The notes below the pieces were generated by a model. The model did not search any database. It was given only the letters and a program-made list of their open reading frames with translations, and was not told the origin of the DNA. 64,000 bases of DNA from Larus michahellis. Lineage: Eukaryota > Chordata > Aves > Charadriiformes > Laridae. Where the stretch lies: assembly GCF_964199755.1 (NCBI RefSeq), contig NC_133906.1, forward strand, positions 11,284,001 to 11,348,000, written 5' to 3'. A program made the translations under genes and the position numbers. Shown here piece after piece: positions 12,973 to 25,453 of the stretch. Each line of letters starts with the position of its first letter. The stretch's first letter is position 1.

Positions 12973-15424
12973 GTACGCCCAGAAAATCTTACCCAGAAAA
13001 GCTCCTTCTGGCTTAATGACAGAACTGGTGTGCGAAACGTTTTGTCTGTTAGCTAATGAATGGTTGTTTTCCAAACTCTACGGAAAAGCTTTGATATGTA
13101 AATGGCTCTTTGCATGTTGCCACTTTCAGTCCATGGCAAATGTGAGATAACTCAAACTAGTTTAGGCTATAGCATTGTTCTGCCAATGGAGAACAAAATC
13201 AGATGTTACCACACATTTAACTGACTTTTACAGTATGAAAATTATAAAAAAGGGATAGTGGTGCAAAAATTAAAAAAATAATGATCACCTGTTGAAATTC
13301 ATAAATACATTGCAAACATTTTATAGTCACCAGAAGGCAGTAATAGGAAAAGTATTGCTAGTAATTTTATAAAGTTTGTGTAACATAGTAAGTTGTAGCT
13401 CTTTATTTGGATGCTTATGTGTAGTTCTCGGAGGTTGTTTTCAGCAATGATTATGTCCTGTTGTAGCTTCTAATGTGTGCGTGGTGAGAACTCGGACAGG
13501 AATGAATCTGTACAGAGGCAGTTGCATACAGTGAGGAACCAGGAATTTGTGGTGGGTCCATCATACAGACCAAGGTGACAGAATACTGCGGTTGCTATTA
13601 AAAAACAAATAAAAAAATACAGATAAGTGTTGTGAAGCTTCATTTCAGCATGGTTCTCTATGTACGAGCATGCTGGCGTAGTGGTTAAAAGAACTACAGC
13701 AACTCTAAAGCTGAAAAGTTGCTTTTTCTTAATCACAGAATCGTTTTAATACCCACTTCTTGTGTCAGGGAGAGCGATAGTAATGCACTGCAGTGTGTAC
13801 CACTGTGATGTGACAAACTGACTTTCATGTCAAACATAATAACTACTTTATTATTAAAAGGTCAAATACAACATGGCGTTTACAAGAGGAAAAATGATTT
13901 TTCTACTCCCTTTTTCTTTGTCGTTGTTGTGGGTTGGTTTGTTTTCTAACTTTGTCACCTTTGTTGTTTTAAAAGCAGATGAGCGGGTGGATAGTTTGGT
14001 CTCTGTGGAGCCTTGTTGTTGAAAAGTAGGACCTTTCCTAAACCAGTGCTAGGAAGGTAGCTGGAATTTTTCAGAGTTGCTTTTGTCAGTGCTCTTCCTG
14101 TTAGATGTACAAGTGTGAATTAGAATAAGGAGAATAAATATACGATTTAAAATCTATATCACAGCGGAGTTTCCGAGGTTTTTCTGATCCTGTTTCTAGA
14201 AAGCATTTTATGTGTGTAGTTTAACACTAAATTTGTGTTACGTGCTGTTCTGAATGGAGATCGATTTTAAGAAAAGATATGTAGTAAGTATTGTTCTACT
14301 TGGTTTATATCTTCATCAGCATGTAGCCTTGGCATGCTACCATTGCTGTATATGTTCCTGATGGTCTGTAGTGCACAGAGAAGCTGTTAGTGCAGTGGAT
14401 TTCGGTTGCTGTTTCATTAGCAATGCCATCAAAGAGTGTAAACAACTGAAAAAGACATAATTAGTAACACCTTTTTGGACTTTTAACCAGATTTGAGAAT
14501 GGGGAACATCCTCTAAATTGTGTATTAGGAACCCCCAACAGCGTGCTAGTATAGAAAGCCCTATAATACCATAAACAGAATACACGTGAGCACTGTGATG
14601 CTCAGATGATGCTTTAGATGATGCTCCAGTATGTGAAGTTTGTTCTTTTTGTTTCAATTTTTTAATGAAAAATTCTTGTCCTGAGAACTTTAACCAGCGA
14701 TGGTTCGAGTGTGTTTGTGGAGAAAGAAAAAGGAATGATCACTCAATTTCAAGAACAGAATTGCAACCAGATGACTTCTATGGGACTGGCATATGCAAAT
14801 TTATACCAGTTATTTGAGGTCAAAGGGAGAATTGAAATGGATGCCAGAATTGCTTTTTGGTAATCTCTTCTTGCCATTTCTCCTATAAAATTATGTAACT
14901 ATGTCCCAAGTTTACTCTGTTAGTTTGGGGTCAGGCTCAGATAGTGTTTGTACATGTGGCACTGGCATGTGATATGAACAGGCATGGCTGGGTCTTGTGA
15001 TAGTCCCTTCATTTTTTTCCCAGTCTTTCTGCAATTACAAGGCATATTGGCAGAGCTGATTGCTTGCTAGCAAGTCAGCAAATTGTCTCTAAACTCTTTG
15101 TGGGAGAATAGTTGAAGCTGGGTTATTATGGCTGTATAGATGCAGTGGCTCCATTTGTGCAAATTAGCAAGTTGGGAGCTTTTATTTTTAATCATCAGTA
15201 GAAAGAAAAGCTTGATCTTTGACCTGTCCTGTTTTCTGATGTGTGTTCTGAGTTGTCATAAAGATTCCTCATCAGCTAGTAAGCATTGCTTTGAGCTGCT
15301 GAACCTTTAAGGTCACAGAATGTTTATTTATAGGATGAAGCTACCTGAAATCAGTGTTCTTCAAATGTCTTCCTTACAGTTAATTGTAATTTCAATTCGT
15401 GCCTTTTTCCTCCTCTCTTTACAG
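12973..15424 (+). other. CPEB4: CPEB4 intron within RRM1
   Basis: This intron of about 2.45 kb has no recognisable exon, RNA gene or mobile element. Open frames at 13470-13736 and 14337-14657 on the minus strand have no family features and are taken as chance. Confidence 0.7.
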
Positions 15425-15514
15425 ATGAGATCACTGCTAGTTTTCGTCGCTTTGGACCTTTGATTGTAGACTGGCCACACAAGGCAGAGAGCAAATCTTA
15501 TTTTCCTCCTAAAG
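15425..15514 (+). CDS. CPEB4: CPEB4 exon: RRM1 middle
   Basis: The exon is 90 nt between ACAG and GTAAAT. It reads (D)-E-I-T-A-S-F-R-R-F-G-P-L, then the W-P-H-K-A-E-S-K-S-Y-F-P-P-K segment. This covers helix 1 and strand 2 of RRM1 and leads into RNP1. It starts in phase 1 and ends in phase 1, with the Gly codon of RNP1 split across the next intron. Confidence 0.97.
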
Positions 15515-16144
15515 GTAAATATCTGATAATCAATAACATATGAGCATTTTAGAGTAATTTTTCTTGATAAGACTCCATTTCAGACAAGATTTTTGTGATA
15601 ATGACCTGATGTTTAGGGGGGAAAAAAGTTGAATCCTTGGGATTGTTATAAACTGGTGGAATTTAGAATGTGGCTTTGCAATTATTCTGCACTAAAAGAA
15701 TTCTTCCTTAACTTCCTGGTTTTACTTTATTCCACTTTTCCTTTTTCTCCCCTTGTTCTTCATTTTTGTAATAATAGTCAAGACTAGTCCTCTTTAAAGG
15801 GGCTAAATGCCCCACTGAATCTCGGAAGGATTTGTCCCTTATATTAACAACTATCCTGGCAGGTTTGCCTCTACAGCTGTGGCTTTTGTTAGTTCATACT
15901 GCTGGCTTATCCTTTTCAAAGGAAATAGGGAGAGAGCGTGCTGATCAGCAAGCTCCCTGCTTCCCTTCGCGTCTCTGCAGAGGACTTGCAGGAGGCTGGA
16001 TTGGAAATGTATGAGAGCATCTTAAAATTTGTCCCTTACTGTATGGTAGCATGATGACATGGTGTGAGGCATAGTTCTGGGTTAAATTATTATCCTATAG
16101 GCAAATAGACAAAAGAAGTTACGTATTTGTTTTCTCTTTTGTAG
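15515..16144 (+). other. CPEB4: CPEB4 intron within RRM1
   Basis: This intron of 630 bp shows no features beyond the splice signals; the acceptor context is TTTTGTAG. Confidence 0.8.
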
Positions 16145-16263
16145 GATATGCATTTTTGCTGTTCCAAGATGAAAGCTCTGTACAGGCACTGATTGATGCG
16201 TGTATTGAAGAAGATGGAAAGCTCTATCTTTGTGTTTCCAGCCCCACTATCAAAGACAAACCG
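16145..16263 (+). CDS. CPEB4: CPEB4 exon: RRM1 RNP1 and C-terminal half
   Basis: The exon is 119 nt, with the acceptor at 16143-16144 and donor GTAGGT at 16264. It encodes the RNP1 motif (K)GYAFLLF, then Q-D-E-S-S-V-Q-A-L-I-D-A-C and the segment ending S-P-T-I-K-D-K-P. The aromatic residues of RNP1 are intact. The exon ends on a codon boundary (phase 0). Confidence 0.97.
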
Positions 16264-17179
16264 GTAGGTAGAATTGTCAGGGCGCCTGCACAATTCCTGT
16301 GTGATAACCAGAAATTGTTCTCTTCAGATGCCTTTTTTCTGTCTTCAGAGTGCTAATATTTAAATTTCTTTAAGGTGTCAAATTAAGTTCTCAAAAAGAC
16401 CAACTTATTTTTAAACTAGACATTATGAAATTTTTTAGTCTACTTAAAAATGCATATTTTTGTTAGAAAAAGGTTTGCTGAATTTCACCATTGCTGATGT
16501 AATATAGTTACAGACAGGTATTTTATGCTTATTGCTGAATAAAATGTAGAATTCATATTGTCTGAGTATTGCATGTAACATGTTTTGACAGAGGCAAATT
16601 AAATTAAAAAAAAAACCACACCATAACACAGCTTTGAACTGCCAATTATTAGTACAAATGGTTTTGGGGCTGATGCGAATGTGTTAGTAGTTGGAGAGAC
16701 TTCTGCTATATTCCTGTATTTCAAATTTGGCCAGCTGTAACCAAATATAAAGCAGCTAGTTTTGAATAGTAAATAAACACATAAACACACAACTTTGTGC
16801 ACTGGAGCCTGTTGCATTGAGATAACGTTAGTCTAGTGCTTGCACTTGGCTGGAAGAACACGAATAGCGTAGATATGTATGCACCATTGCGGTTCATGCA
16901 GTGCAGTTCAGTCATGATTAAGTAAATGTGTAAGTAGAGGGTGAGTTTTTTCCCAGAAATTTGGGTAACAAGGAAGTGGTGAAATTTAATGCGATCAAGT
17001 GGTCTGTCTTAACAGAGCTTATTACCATTTCATTTTGAGAAATGATTACTGAACGAGTAGAAAATGCGTTTAGAAAGTACAGCCATTTAAGAGGTTTTCT
17101 TTGTTAGGATACTGTTTTAATTTATATATTAAAGCTTTGAATTGTGAATGGTTAAAAAAAAAAGGCTTTTTGTCCATAG
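16264..17179 (+). other. CPEB4: CPEB4 intron between RRM1 and RRM2
   Basis: This is AT-rich intron of about 0.9 kb. I see no exon, RNA gene or mobile element. Short open frames on the minus strand at 16444-16915 overlap one another and lack any family signal. Confidence 0.75.
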
Positions 17180-17294
17180 GTTCAGATCCGGCCTTGGAAC
17201 CTTAGTGATAGTGATTTTGTTATGGATGGTTCACAGCCTCTTGACCCACGAAAAACCATTTTTGTTGGTGGTGTTCCTCGGCCTTTACGAGCAG
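17180..17294 (+). CDS. CPEB4: CPEB4 exon: inter-RRM linker and RRM2 RNP2
   Basis: The exon is 115 nt, with acceptor CATAG at 17175-17179 and donor GTACAC at 17295. It encodes V-Q-I-R-P-W-N-L-S-D-S-D-F, the short linker that fixes the two RRMs relative to each other, then P-L-D-P-R and the RNP2 motif KTIFVGGV of RRM2. It ends in phase 1 with the Val codon completed by TG in the next exon. Confidence 0.97.
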
Positions 17295-17492
17295 GTACAC
17301 TGCGTGTTCCGCAGCACTGGGCATGTTGAATATGCAGTCTGATTTGGGGAGCAACGGGGGAAACAAGCTATTTCAGCAAGTGTTCTTGACACTTACAGTG
17401 GGGGACATGAATACAAGTGGACTGTTTCATTTGATGCTTTTAGAAAAAATTGCCAAGTCTACACCACTGTTTCATTTTCCTTTCTGGTTTAG

Positions 17493-17674
17493 TGGAACTT
17501 GCAATGATAATGGATCGGCTGTATGGAGGGGTGTGCTATGCTGGAATTGACACAGACCCTGAGCTGAAGTACCCAAAAGGAGCTGGGCGGGTTGCATTTT
17601 CTAATCAACAGAGTTACATAGCTGCTATCAGTGCTCGCTTTGTTCAGCTGCAGCATGGAGAGATAGATAAACGG
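17493..17674 (+). CDS. CPEB4: CPEB4 exon: RRM2 core
   Basis: The exon is 182 nt between TTTAG and GTAAGG. It encodes E-L-A-M-I-M-D-R-L-Y-G-G-V-C-Y-A-G-I, then the RNP1-like G-A-G-R-V-A-F and the segment to H-G-E-I-D-K-R. It completes RRM2, apart from the link to the zinc domain in the last exon, and ends in phase 0. The intron before it is only 198 bp. Confidence 0.97.
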
Positions 17675-20600
17675 GTAAGGTCTTCAAGCATATTCTATTT
17701 TTGTTCAGTGCTTTCTCTAGAACTGCTTTTCCATGTAAATGTGTGTCATTGTGAAGACTGTAAATGTTATATCAGATTAATTGCATATTTAGGGTTAGAT
17801 TGTGCCACTTAGATACAACACAGAATAAAAATGAAGGAGTGGTACAGAGCTGTTGCTTCTGGAACGTGGGAGGCAACTGTGAAGCAGACTTTCTCAAATT
17901 GCTTAGCATAATGGGAAGCATGTCAGCTGCCTTGCCCTTTTATAAGAATATTGCACTTGTCATATACTCCCACTGCAAGTATTTGCACTTGTAGTGTTTG
18001 TATAATGTCAGGGAATAAGGTATCTGCCAAGGATGGAGCAGTTCTTACTCCTGTTCTGCATCTTTTTGAGAAAGTGGGCAGAATCTGGCCCCAGTGTTAC
18101 ACATTGTGTGCTGGATGTTCCTGAAGAGCTTCTTAGTGATGCATTGTAAACTCGGTAATGTGCATTACAGCAGCACAGTCATCCTCCACAGCCTACGTAA
18201 AGGCTGTGTCCAGTTATTTTGTTCCTTTAATGTTATAAATTAAAGTAATACGCCAAATGGATCTGCAGTTTGCTTGCCTCTGCCCTCTGATCTATAGAAA
18301 ATGTGACACTGTCAATTACACTGCTCTTCAGGCCACAATTTTGAGAAACTCGGATCCTTACATCTACCTTTCTGTCTAATTCATGCTTTGTCTCTGGGTT
18401 TTTCTTACATGACTATCATTATTGATCTTAATTTTATAATTACTACAGAGGAAAAAACCCAAACTTGGCTGCTTAGCTGATTATCATTTCACTTCTGCTT
18501 TGGCTATAAAGCTTGGGTAGAAGAATTGTAAGAACAATTTAACTGTGGGCCTGTGGATCGGAATGTCTTTGTTCTAATCTTGGCTCTGAAATAAGTTCTG
18601 TACGGCTTTGAACAAATAATTTGGGCTGCCCTTGTGCAACTTCTGCTTGCATAAGCAGACACTTGGGTGAATAGGTCCATTGAAGCTGGTGGGACTACAA
18701 ATTTAAGTAAGTTCTTGTGAACTCTCGCAAAGATTTTGCAATCTATTTCCTCTTCCTTCTCTCCTTCCACTTCTCCTTATTTCCCCATTTTGTGTGTAGT
18801 TAAGAAGAAATGTGGCAAGATAAGCGCTCAGAGGATTCATTATAAGGGGCGTTAGGTGCATGAGATACAAAAATGCAACAGTGGCAATACTACTTTTATT
18901 AATAATTATTTCTAATGAAGTTTTTCTATAAAAATAAAAACAAAATTAGTAACAAGAAGGGATCTCCTGTAAAATTAGGCAAGGAGGTCCTGCTAAAGGG
19001 TGTGCCCTTTAAAGAGATAATGCAAATTAAATGCTCAGTGGGCTGCAGCACCCGCGGCTGCAGAGCTTCTGATGATTGTTGCCACCGTAAACGTGCCTGA
19101 TGAGGCTGCTGTAATTTACGCTGTTTCTCTGTACTTGGGAAACCTCGATGCCACTAGCACAAGTAACAATTGCAGGCCATCTTTGGCACATCGGCACATG
19201 CTGAATAAATATGCTGAGGACTCTGACTGTTATCTATGGGTTGCAAACTCGCACAAAACCCAGTTGCCGCAGTAACAGGCTAAAGCAAGCAGAGGTATAA
19301 TTACCTGTGCTGTAGTTTGGCCTCTGAATATGTCTGAGTAGATGTAATAGAGCAGCAGAATTGCTGCATTAAGGTGGCATGCATAGCATATTTGTAGGTT
19401 TCCTCTTAGCACTTGTAGAAGATGATGCTTATCAATGAATACCCAGCCACAAACTATATCGCAAACTAGATGATGCAGGGAGGATGTGGTGTTAGGTGTC
19501 TGCCTCTGCTCTTTTACAATTTCATTCTTCTGAGTTGGCATGGAGGGGTGTTTGAAAAACAGAACTCTAGTGGTGGAAGAGGAGAAAAGCTGAGGCCAAA
19601 AAAAGGGCTGCTGTACTGTCTCCAAGTAGTTTATAAGTACTATAAGCACAAATGGCATTAAACTACTGCAGTGCCCTGTCTGGACTGTGATAAAATTGGG
19701 TAAGTTTAAAAACACAGGAACTTGTGAATGTCCTTACTGGAATAAGCTGACATCCCTCTGAGGTTTGCGAAATACAGAAAGGAGCATCCCTAAGCCAGAT
19801 GCCAAGATAACAGGTAAACAGTCGAGACACCAGTCACAGTCTGCTATTTGGAAATGTTTGTGAAAACACCTTATTAAATGAGTTTCAGAGAAGGCTTGGA
19901 AACGCTTCTAGAAAAGGAACTTGTACCTGTGCTGTTTTAACATGAAGTTTTGTGTTGTGCTTCTGATATGTCACATGGACCTTTCACAGTTCTGTGGAGC
20001 GCAGGAATGGGAGTGGAGGTGATTACTGGTTTTGAGGTGAAGCTGAGCCTTTAGGGGATGGCAGTGTTGCAGTTGTGATTTAAACACGTAGACATGTCTA
20101 AACGAGCTGTGCTCTAGCCAGCTTGGCTACTGCAAGCAGCAAGCTTTGTGACTGTCACAGAGAAAGCACTCTGGAGTGCTGTGAGCAGGGTTTTGTAGCC
20201 CACAGGACAGCAGGCTTGGTTTTGGTATTCAAATGCCTAGATTAAAAGCTAGGAGCCTGCAGATGTTGCAGTGTAGATGTATCCTTGGAGCACCAGCTGG
20301 TAAGTTCCTGTGAGTCATCATCAGTTAAGAACGTGAAGAAATTTTTCTTCTCCTTTCTTGTCTGCTGTACTGAATTACTGCTCATCATCTGGCCCTTAAT
20401 GCCAACAGCGTAGGTGGCCATCAGTTCCATTTTAAGCTTCTCATTTGATCCCAACAAGATTAGGTAGGTTTTCTTTTGCTGAGAGGACTAAGCCACAGAA
20501 AAAGAAAACAGAAATGTGCTGTTTATTAAGATGATAAATGAAATTTTTTGAAGTTGGAAATTCAGACATTGACACTTGCAGATGATGTGCATATTTGCAG

Positions 20601-21031
20601 TTACAGTGTTGTGTAAACAGTTTACATTCCTACCTGAAAGGGCAGGAGCTGAATTGTGCATCACCATACTTAAAAATAAACCCCCAAAATTCTCCAGAGT
20701 TTTGATGAGAATCTATGTATCAGTTCTGTAACAGTGGCTTGATCGGTCCAGTCTGTAAATTAGTGACAGCACGTGTGATACTGATGGTCAGCTCTGAAGG
20801 TTTCTGTAAGGATCAAGGAGGATGACGTGAGCAGGATTGTTCTGGGGTGTCGGTAGTTTTGGGTGTTTAATGATGATGATCATGTGTAATGAGGGGGAAA
20901 ATTCTTGAGTGTGATGTTCCCTACTACAGAACTGTGATCCTGCTAGAACACATGCAGTAAATAGCGTGGAATTGTCATTATCTACGTTGCTGTTAAGAAT
21001 TGTAAACTTTCTTCTCATTTTCTGAATGCAG
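17675..21031 (+). other. CPEB4: CPEB4 last intron
   Basis: This intron is about 3.4 kb. It contains a probable degraded SINE-like stretch at about 18540-18720 and a more balanced-composition block at 18950-19280, listed among the findings. An open frame of 161 codons on the minus strand (19230-19715) has no recognisable domain and is not called as a gene. Confidence 0.7.
18540..18720 (+). repeat. probable degraded ancient SINE/amniote repeat
   Basis: The stretch TTCTAATCTTGGCTCTG followed by GGCTTTGAACAAAT resembles the conserved core of MIR-type (CORE-SINE) elements. It is followed by TCCATTGAAGCTGGTGGGAC, which resembles the old palindromic amniote repeats found elsewhere in this window. 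The copy is highly diverged, so family assignment is tentative. Confidence 0.4.
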
Positions 21032-21259
21032 GTGGAAGTTAAGCCATATGTCTTGGATGATCAGCTTTGTGATGAATGTCAGGGGGCCCGTTGCGGTGGA
21101 AAATTTGCTCCATTTTTCTGTGCTAATGTTACCTGTCTGCAGTATTACTGTGAATATTGCTGGGCTGCTATCCATTCACGCGCTGGCAGGGAATTCCACA
21201 AGCCCCTGGTGAAGGAGGGAGGAGATCGCCCAAGACATATTTCATTCCGCTGGAACTAA
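21032..21259 (+). CDS. CPEB4: CPEB4 last coding exon: zinc-binding domain and stop
   Basis: The acceptor is AG at 21030-21031. The exon starts V-E-V-K-P-Y-V-L and ends H-I-S-F-R-W-N-TAA, which is the invariant CPEB2-4 C-terminus. It encodes 75 residues, including the ZZ-type cross-braced zinc domain. The ligands are visible as C-D-E-C, then C-G-G, C-A-N, C-L-Q, C-E-Y-C and two downstream histidines (A-I-H and E-F-H). The whole zinc domain is intact in this single exon. Confidence 0.97.
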   Translation: MEVKPYVLDDQLCDECQGARCGGKFAPFFCANVTCLQYYCEYCWAAIHSRAGREFHKPLVKEGGDRPRHISFRWN

Positions 21260-21843
21260 ATGATCACTGCAGTGCTCATATGCAGGCCTCAAATTAAGTG
21301 CACTCTTCTGTTATCCTGATTGTCCCTACCCCACCCTACCCTTTCTATTATTCAAGATAGCATGTCCTTTTGTAGTAGTCTGTAATTTAACAATAGTATA
21401 ATGAAAGAATGACCTATAATATGGGTATTTTGTAGAATCTTGTCATTGAAAACTGTATTGGGAACTCCTTTTCGTATTGATAACATGTTGCATTCTCTTG
21501 TCTTTACTACCGAGAGAACACTTAATTTCATGCAACATTTTCTTAGAGGAGAGAAAAATATTAAGAAAAGAGAATTGAAACAATAGAGTATTTTGGTTTT
21601 TTAATTAAATTATTGTTAATAAAGAACATAAGAATACTTTTATTAAAATAACCGTGTAACAATAACACTATTGGTCTGTTCTGACACTTTTCCCCCAGGG
21701 AAGCCTGTTTTTGCCTCTCTTTTTGTTTCGACTTCGGATTTTTCCAGCAATGGATGAAGTTAGCATTTACCTACCAACAGGAAAGAGCATGTTTAAAGCA
21801 ACAAAAATGCATGAGCAAAGTTGAAGCAGCATTATAATAATGA

Positions 21844-21865
21844 TTTTTTTTTTTTTTTTTTTTTT
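21844..21865 (+). repeat. poly(T) tract, 22 nt
   Basis: An uninterrupted run of 22 T lies in the proximal CPEB4 3'UTR. It would be a U-tract in the mRNA and may bind U-rich-binding proteins. Length is likely polymorphic. Confidence 0.85.
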
Positions 21866-24800
21866 ACAACCTGTTAAGGGTTCGAGGCTGAAATTTTAGC
21901 TCGGTATGTGCTCAGACCGTGCCTCTGACTACCACCCACATCCAAATTACTAATGAGATAGGCAGAGCTTACTATATTTTCATCAAAATGATTACATTTT
22001 AAGAATTCCTGAATGTAAAAGTTGAGTAAAGTTACTACTGAGGGGGGAGTGCACTTTTTTTTCTTTAAGAGAACTCAATTGTCTTGTTACAGCCCTAGAA
22101 ATCCTACCAAAGCTAGAGTAATGACAACTAGTTAACTGGCATTTCCTCTCCTGAAGGATAAATATATAGATTTTATTTTTGATGGCTATATATAACTCTA
22201 TATCCTAATATACTAACATTCATCAGGGGCCAGCCTTTGCTCTCCATTTTGACGTGAAAAAGTAGAAAACCTAAAGATACCTCAAGGATATCACTGATTT
22301 TTACTGAAGTTTTGATATTCCATTGTGTCACAGGAACTAAAATTGGCTGCTTATTCGTTTCCCATCTTGGATATAAAGTTAGTTTTAAATACCCTCTAAC
22401 TTAGTTGTAACAGAAGGCATGAACCTAAGTAGTTTCCAAGTCTTGTTTTGCACTATTTTCTGAATTTGTGCATGAAATGGTGCAAGTGTGCATATGCCTT
22501 TCTTACTCTTCTGTAGAAAGAATCCCAACTAAGATTCCACCTCTTCAGAACTTAATATGGGGAAATAAAGAAACACAGGTATTTGAAGTGCCAACATTGC
22601 TAAGTTAATGCCTGCTTTATTATAAATAAGTTCTACCTTGAGAAGCATTAACACAGTACATGTTAATTGAATGATAAAGAGTGGGTGCAGGGGTTTAGTT
22701 TGAAATAGTTGAATGAAGGAGTAGTTCTGAAAATTATTTTTATTACTTTTGAACTAACGCCCTGGCCAACTTGTCAAATGCTCATTTAGCAGTGTGCAAA
22801 CAAACCGATTTAGTGGCAATCTTCCGAACTGCCCAAGGGGCATGGTACCATCCTGGATTCTCTCAAACCAAAGACTTGCCTCAGCACTGCTTGGGAAACA
22901 CCTGCTCCATTAAAAGCCTTTGTCAGCCCCTCTCGTCCCCTTCCCCTGGCCCAGATTATCTTTATGAGAAGCAGTTTTTATTTTCAATACAGGCTTTAAT
23001 GAACTATACCTTACCAAGTTCCAAAGGTCAAAATGGAGACATTTGCTGTCTACTAGTCAAGTATAGAAAGGGAGCTGCTTTTAATGAAATCCCTGAAAAT
23101 ATTGACAACAGTAATGCAAATGCAGAGTGCTCTTGTGTAGATTGTCAGGGACTTTTTTTTCTCTGAAGTACATAATTATAGTTGGAATGTTCCTTTAATT
23201 TTTTTAATGCTTGTAGGTGGCTTGGGGTGTGCTATTGTGCCGATCCTACCCAGTAAACAGGTGAGATGGGTTACCATTACAAGAAATAACACTGTTTGAG
23301 AACTAGCTTTGAATAATAATTTTCCCTTTGTACATGACCTGCTGAATTTCGGTACAGTGTTTTTGTAGCTAACTTATTTTGTCATGCACATAATGTATAT
23401 TTGTTATGCACTACTTTTGTATATCTTGTTTTTCCAACAGTGAGCATTTTTAGGCACACTTTTCACTGACGGGATATCTCTTTATGCAATACCTCAATTT
23501 TTCATATTGCAAAGAGTAGCTTTTTGTACTTTTATTACTGAGAGATCTTCATATACTTCATTTTTTAATATAAATAATTTTAATAAATTTTATTTTCTTA
23601 TATTCTGCTTTTTATACATTTCAGTGCTCTGCATACATTTTGAATTATGGATGTTGTGCACTGGCAATGCTATTTTAGAATCTGCAGAGAAAAGAAAGCA
23701 TGTTGCTTAAACATCTTAGCCCAGCACCAGGTATTTGGTGTACATATAATTTAAGAAATAGTATATGTAAAGTTGAGAATTAAAGAAGAAAAGCATGAAA
23801 GTGACAAATGACACTGTCTTTAGACCCATGAAATTTAAATGCATAAATATAGTGTAGAAATTTAAAGAAACATCGAAATTGTCTACCGCTTCTTACTAAG
23901 TTTTTAAAAATTATACACAAATGCAGACGTTTTTGGTGAATGTTTAGCCATTTTTAATATTAATAAAAAATTGATGTTAGGTGTTTGATGCAGAAATGTG
24001 TCTGCTCTTTTAAATTATATTTAAAGAATAAAAGAGAGCCTGCTAAGTGGCAGGCATGTAATGTTAGTATGCATGACTAATGTAAGAAATTGTTATTCTA
24101 CTAATATTCACTTGTGATTGTGTGACAAGCGTGTTTACAGATTATTTGGTTACACTTCGATTTACAGGGCATAAACAATTATATACATTACTCTGTACTT
24201 AAATAGTGATTACATGTCCTTCTGATTACATGGGATTTGTAGTTGGGGTTACCGTGTAGCTCCAAACATAATTAACATGTAATTAGGTTACCAGTCTTAG
24301 GGTATCACTTCGATTTGCAAAGGGGTTAATAAGCACGTAGTTTTATCACACTAGCATGGCACCGGCCATGTATTTACAATGTAGTTACAGAGTAATTACA
24401 TGGTTATTTTTGCAATGTAAAATAAAGTGTTTCTGATTATTTTATATGTAAAGGAACCCCACTGCCCCGTGCTTTTTGGTATAGTATATACTTCTCCATA
24501 CACAGACCTCTGCAGAATGCAAATTTAAAACTTGCAGTGAATGAATTTAGCGTTTTATAAGGATGCTGTTGGAAAGACTTGATAATTCACCCCTTTTGTT
24601 TTTGAAGAGTTAAAACCTTCTGTTAAAAGGTGATTTAAAACTTGAATGTGATGAATTGTGGCAAGTTAACTTCAAGTTATGTGCAATACCTATTTCAGAC
24701 TTCTGGAAGATCTTTGCAGTGTAATTCTTTGTTTTTAATTGCAGACATTTAAAAATGTCATTTTCTACTGTTCTAGTAAATCCTCTTTCTTGCTGGTGTT

Positions 24801-25447
24801 TCTAAAGAAAAGAATCAGAAATCAATCTTTCTACTAATGTAAATTTGAGATTATTTTTAAAAAAATGGAATAAAAGGTTTTGGTCATTTGCTTTATTTTA
24901 TTATCTTATTTTAAAGCTACTGTGATAGCATTGTAAGAATTGGGACAATATTGTATTCAACTGTTTTATTTTTTATATTTTTAAATTTTAAAGTATAATT
25001 AGTTTTTATAATTTTCATCAGATTTTTTTGTTATATTTTTTGGAAGTGAAACTTTTAGCAAGTGGGTGTCTAGTTTTTACTAATCCCTAATATGTTTTTC
25101 CCCGCAATGTATTGCTCATATTATCAGAAGGAAAAGTTATTTAAGTATGTCAGTTAATTGTACTACTTGGCTGAATTTCCATATAGTTTTTACTGTGTAT
25201 GGGGAGGTTGTAGTATTTATTATAGCATTTTAAATAAGGGTAATTCATTTTTTATTAAAGTCATTTTCACGTTTAAGTTCATATTTTTGTATGTTCTACT
25301 CTAAGTTATATAACACAAGCTACTTTTTTTAAAGAGTTCATTTGTTGAAGTGCTAGTGAAAATTAATGTTATTAAATAGTTTGCAAATGACTATTTATAC
25401 CAGTATGCATATAATTTTTAAATATTTGTAATGTGAGATGTTGAATG

Positions 25448-25453
25448 AATAAA
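25448..25453 (+). terminator. CPEB4: CPEB4 distal poly(A) signal AATAAA
   Basis: This canonical AATAAA is followed within about 20-45 nt by T-rich sequence (GTTTCTTCTT, CTTTTTATTTT), as expected of a cleavage site. After it the base composition shifts away from the UTR's strongly AT-rich character. It is the last such signal of the UTR. Confidence 0.7.

Noticed and set aside
19230..19715. 161-codon open frame on the minus strand in the last CPEB4 intron
   Set aside because: No family features, and it overlaps other open frames on the opposite strand. Chance is more likely.
10852..21031. Possible HDV-like ribozyme as in mammalian CPEB3
   Set aside because: That ribozyme belongs to a CPEB3 intron of mammals. 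I saw no matching double-pseudoknot core in these CPEB4 introns by eye.
22771..23166. 131-codon open frame after CPEB4
   Set aside because: It lies wholly within the CPEB4 3'UTR and has no recognisable domain.
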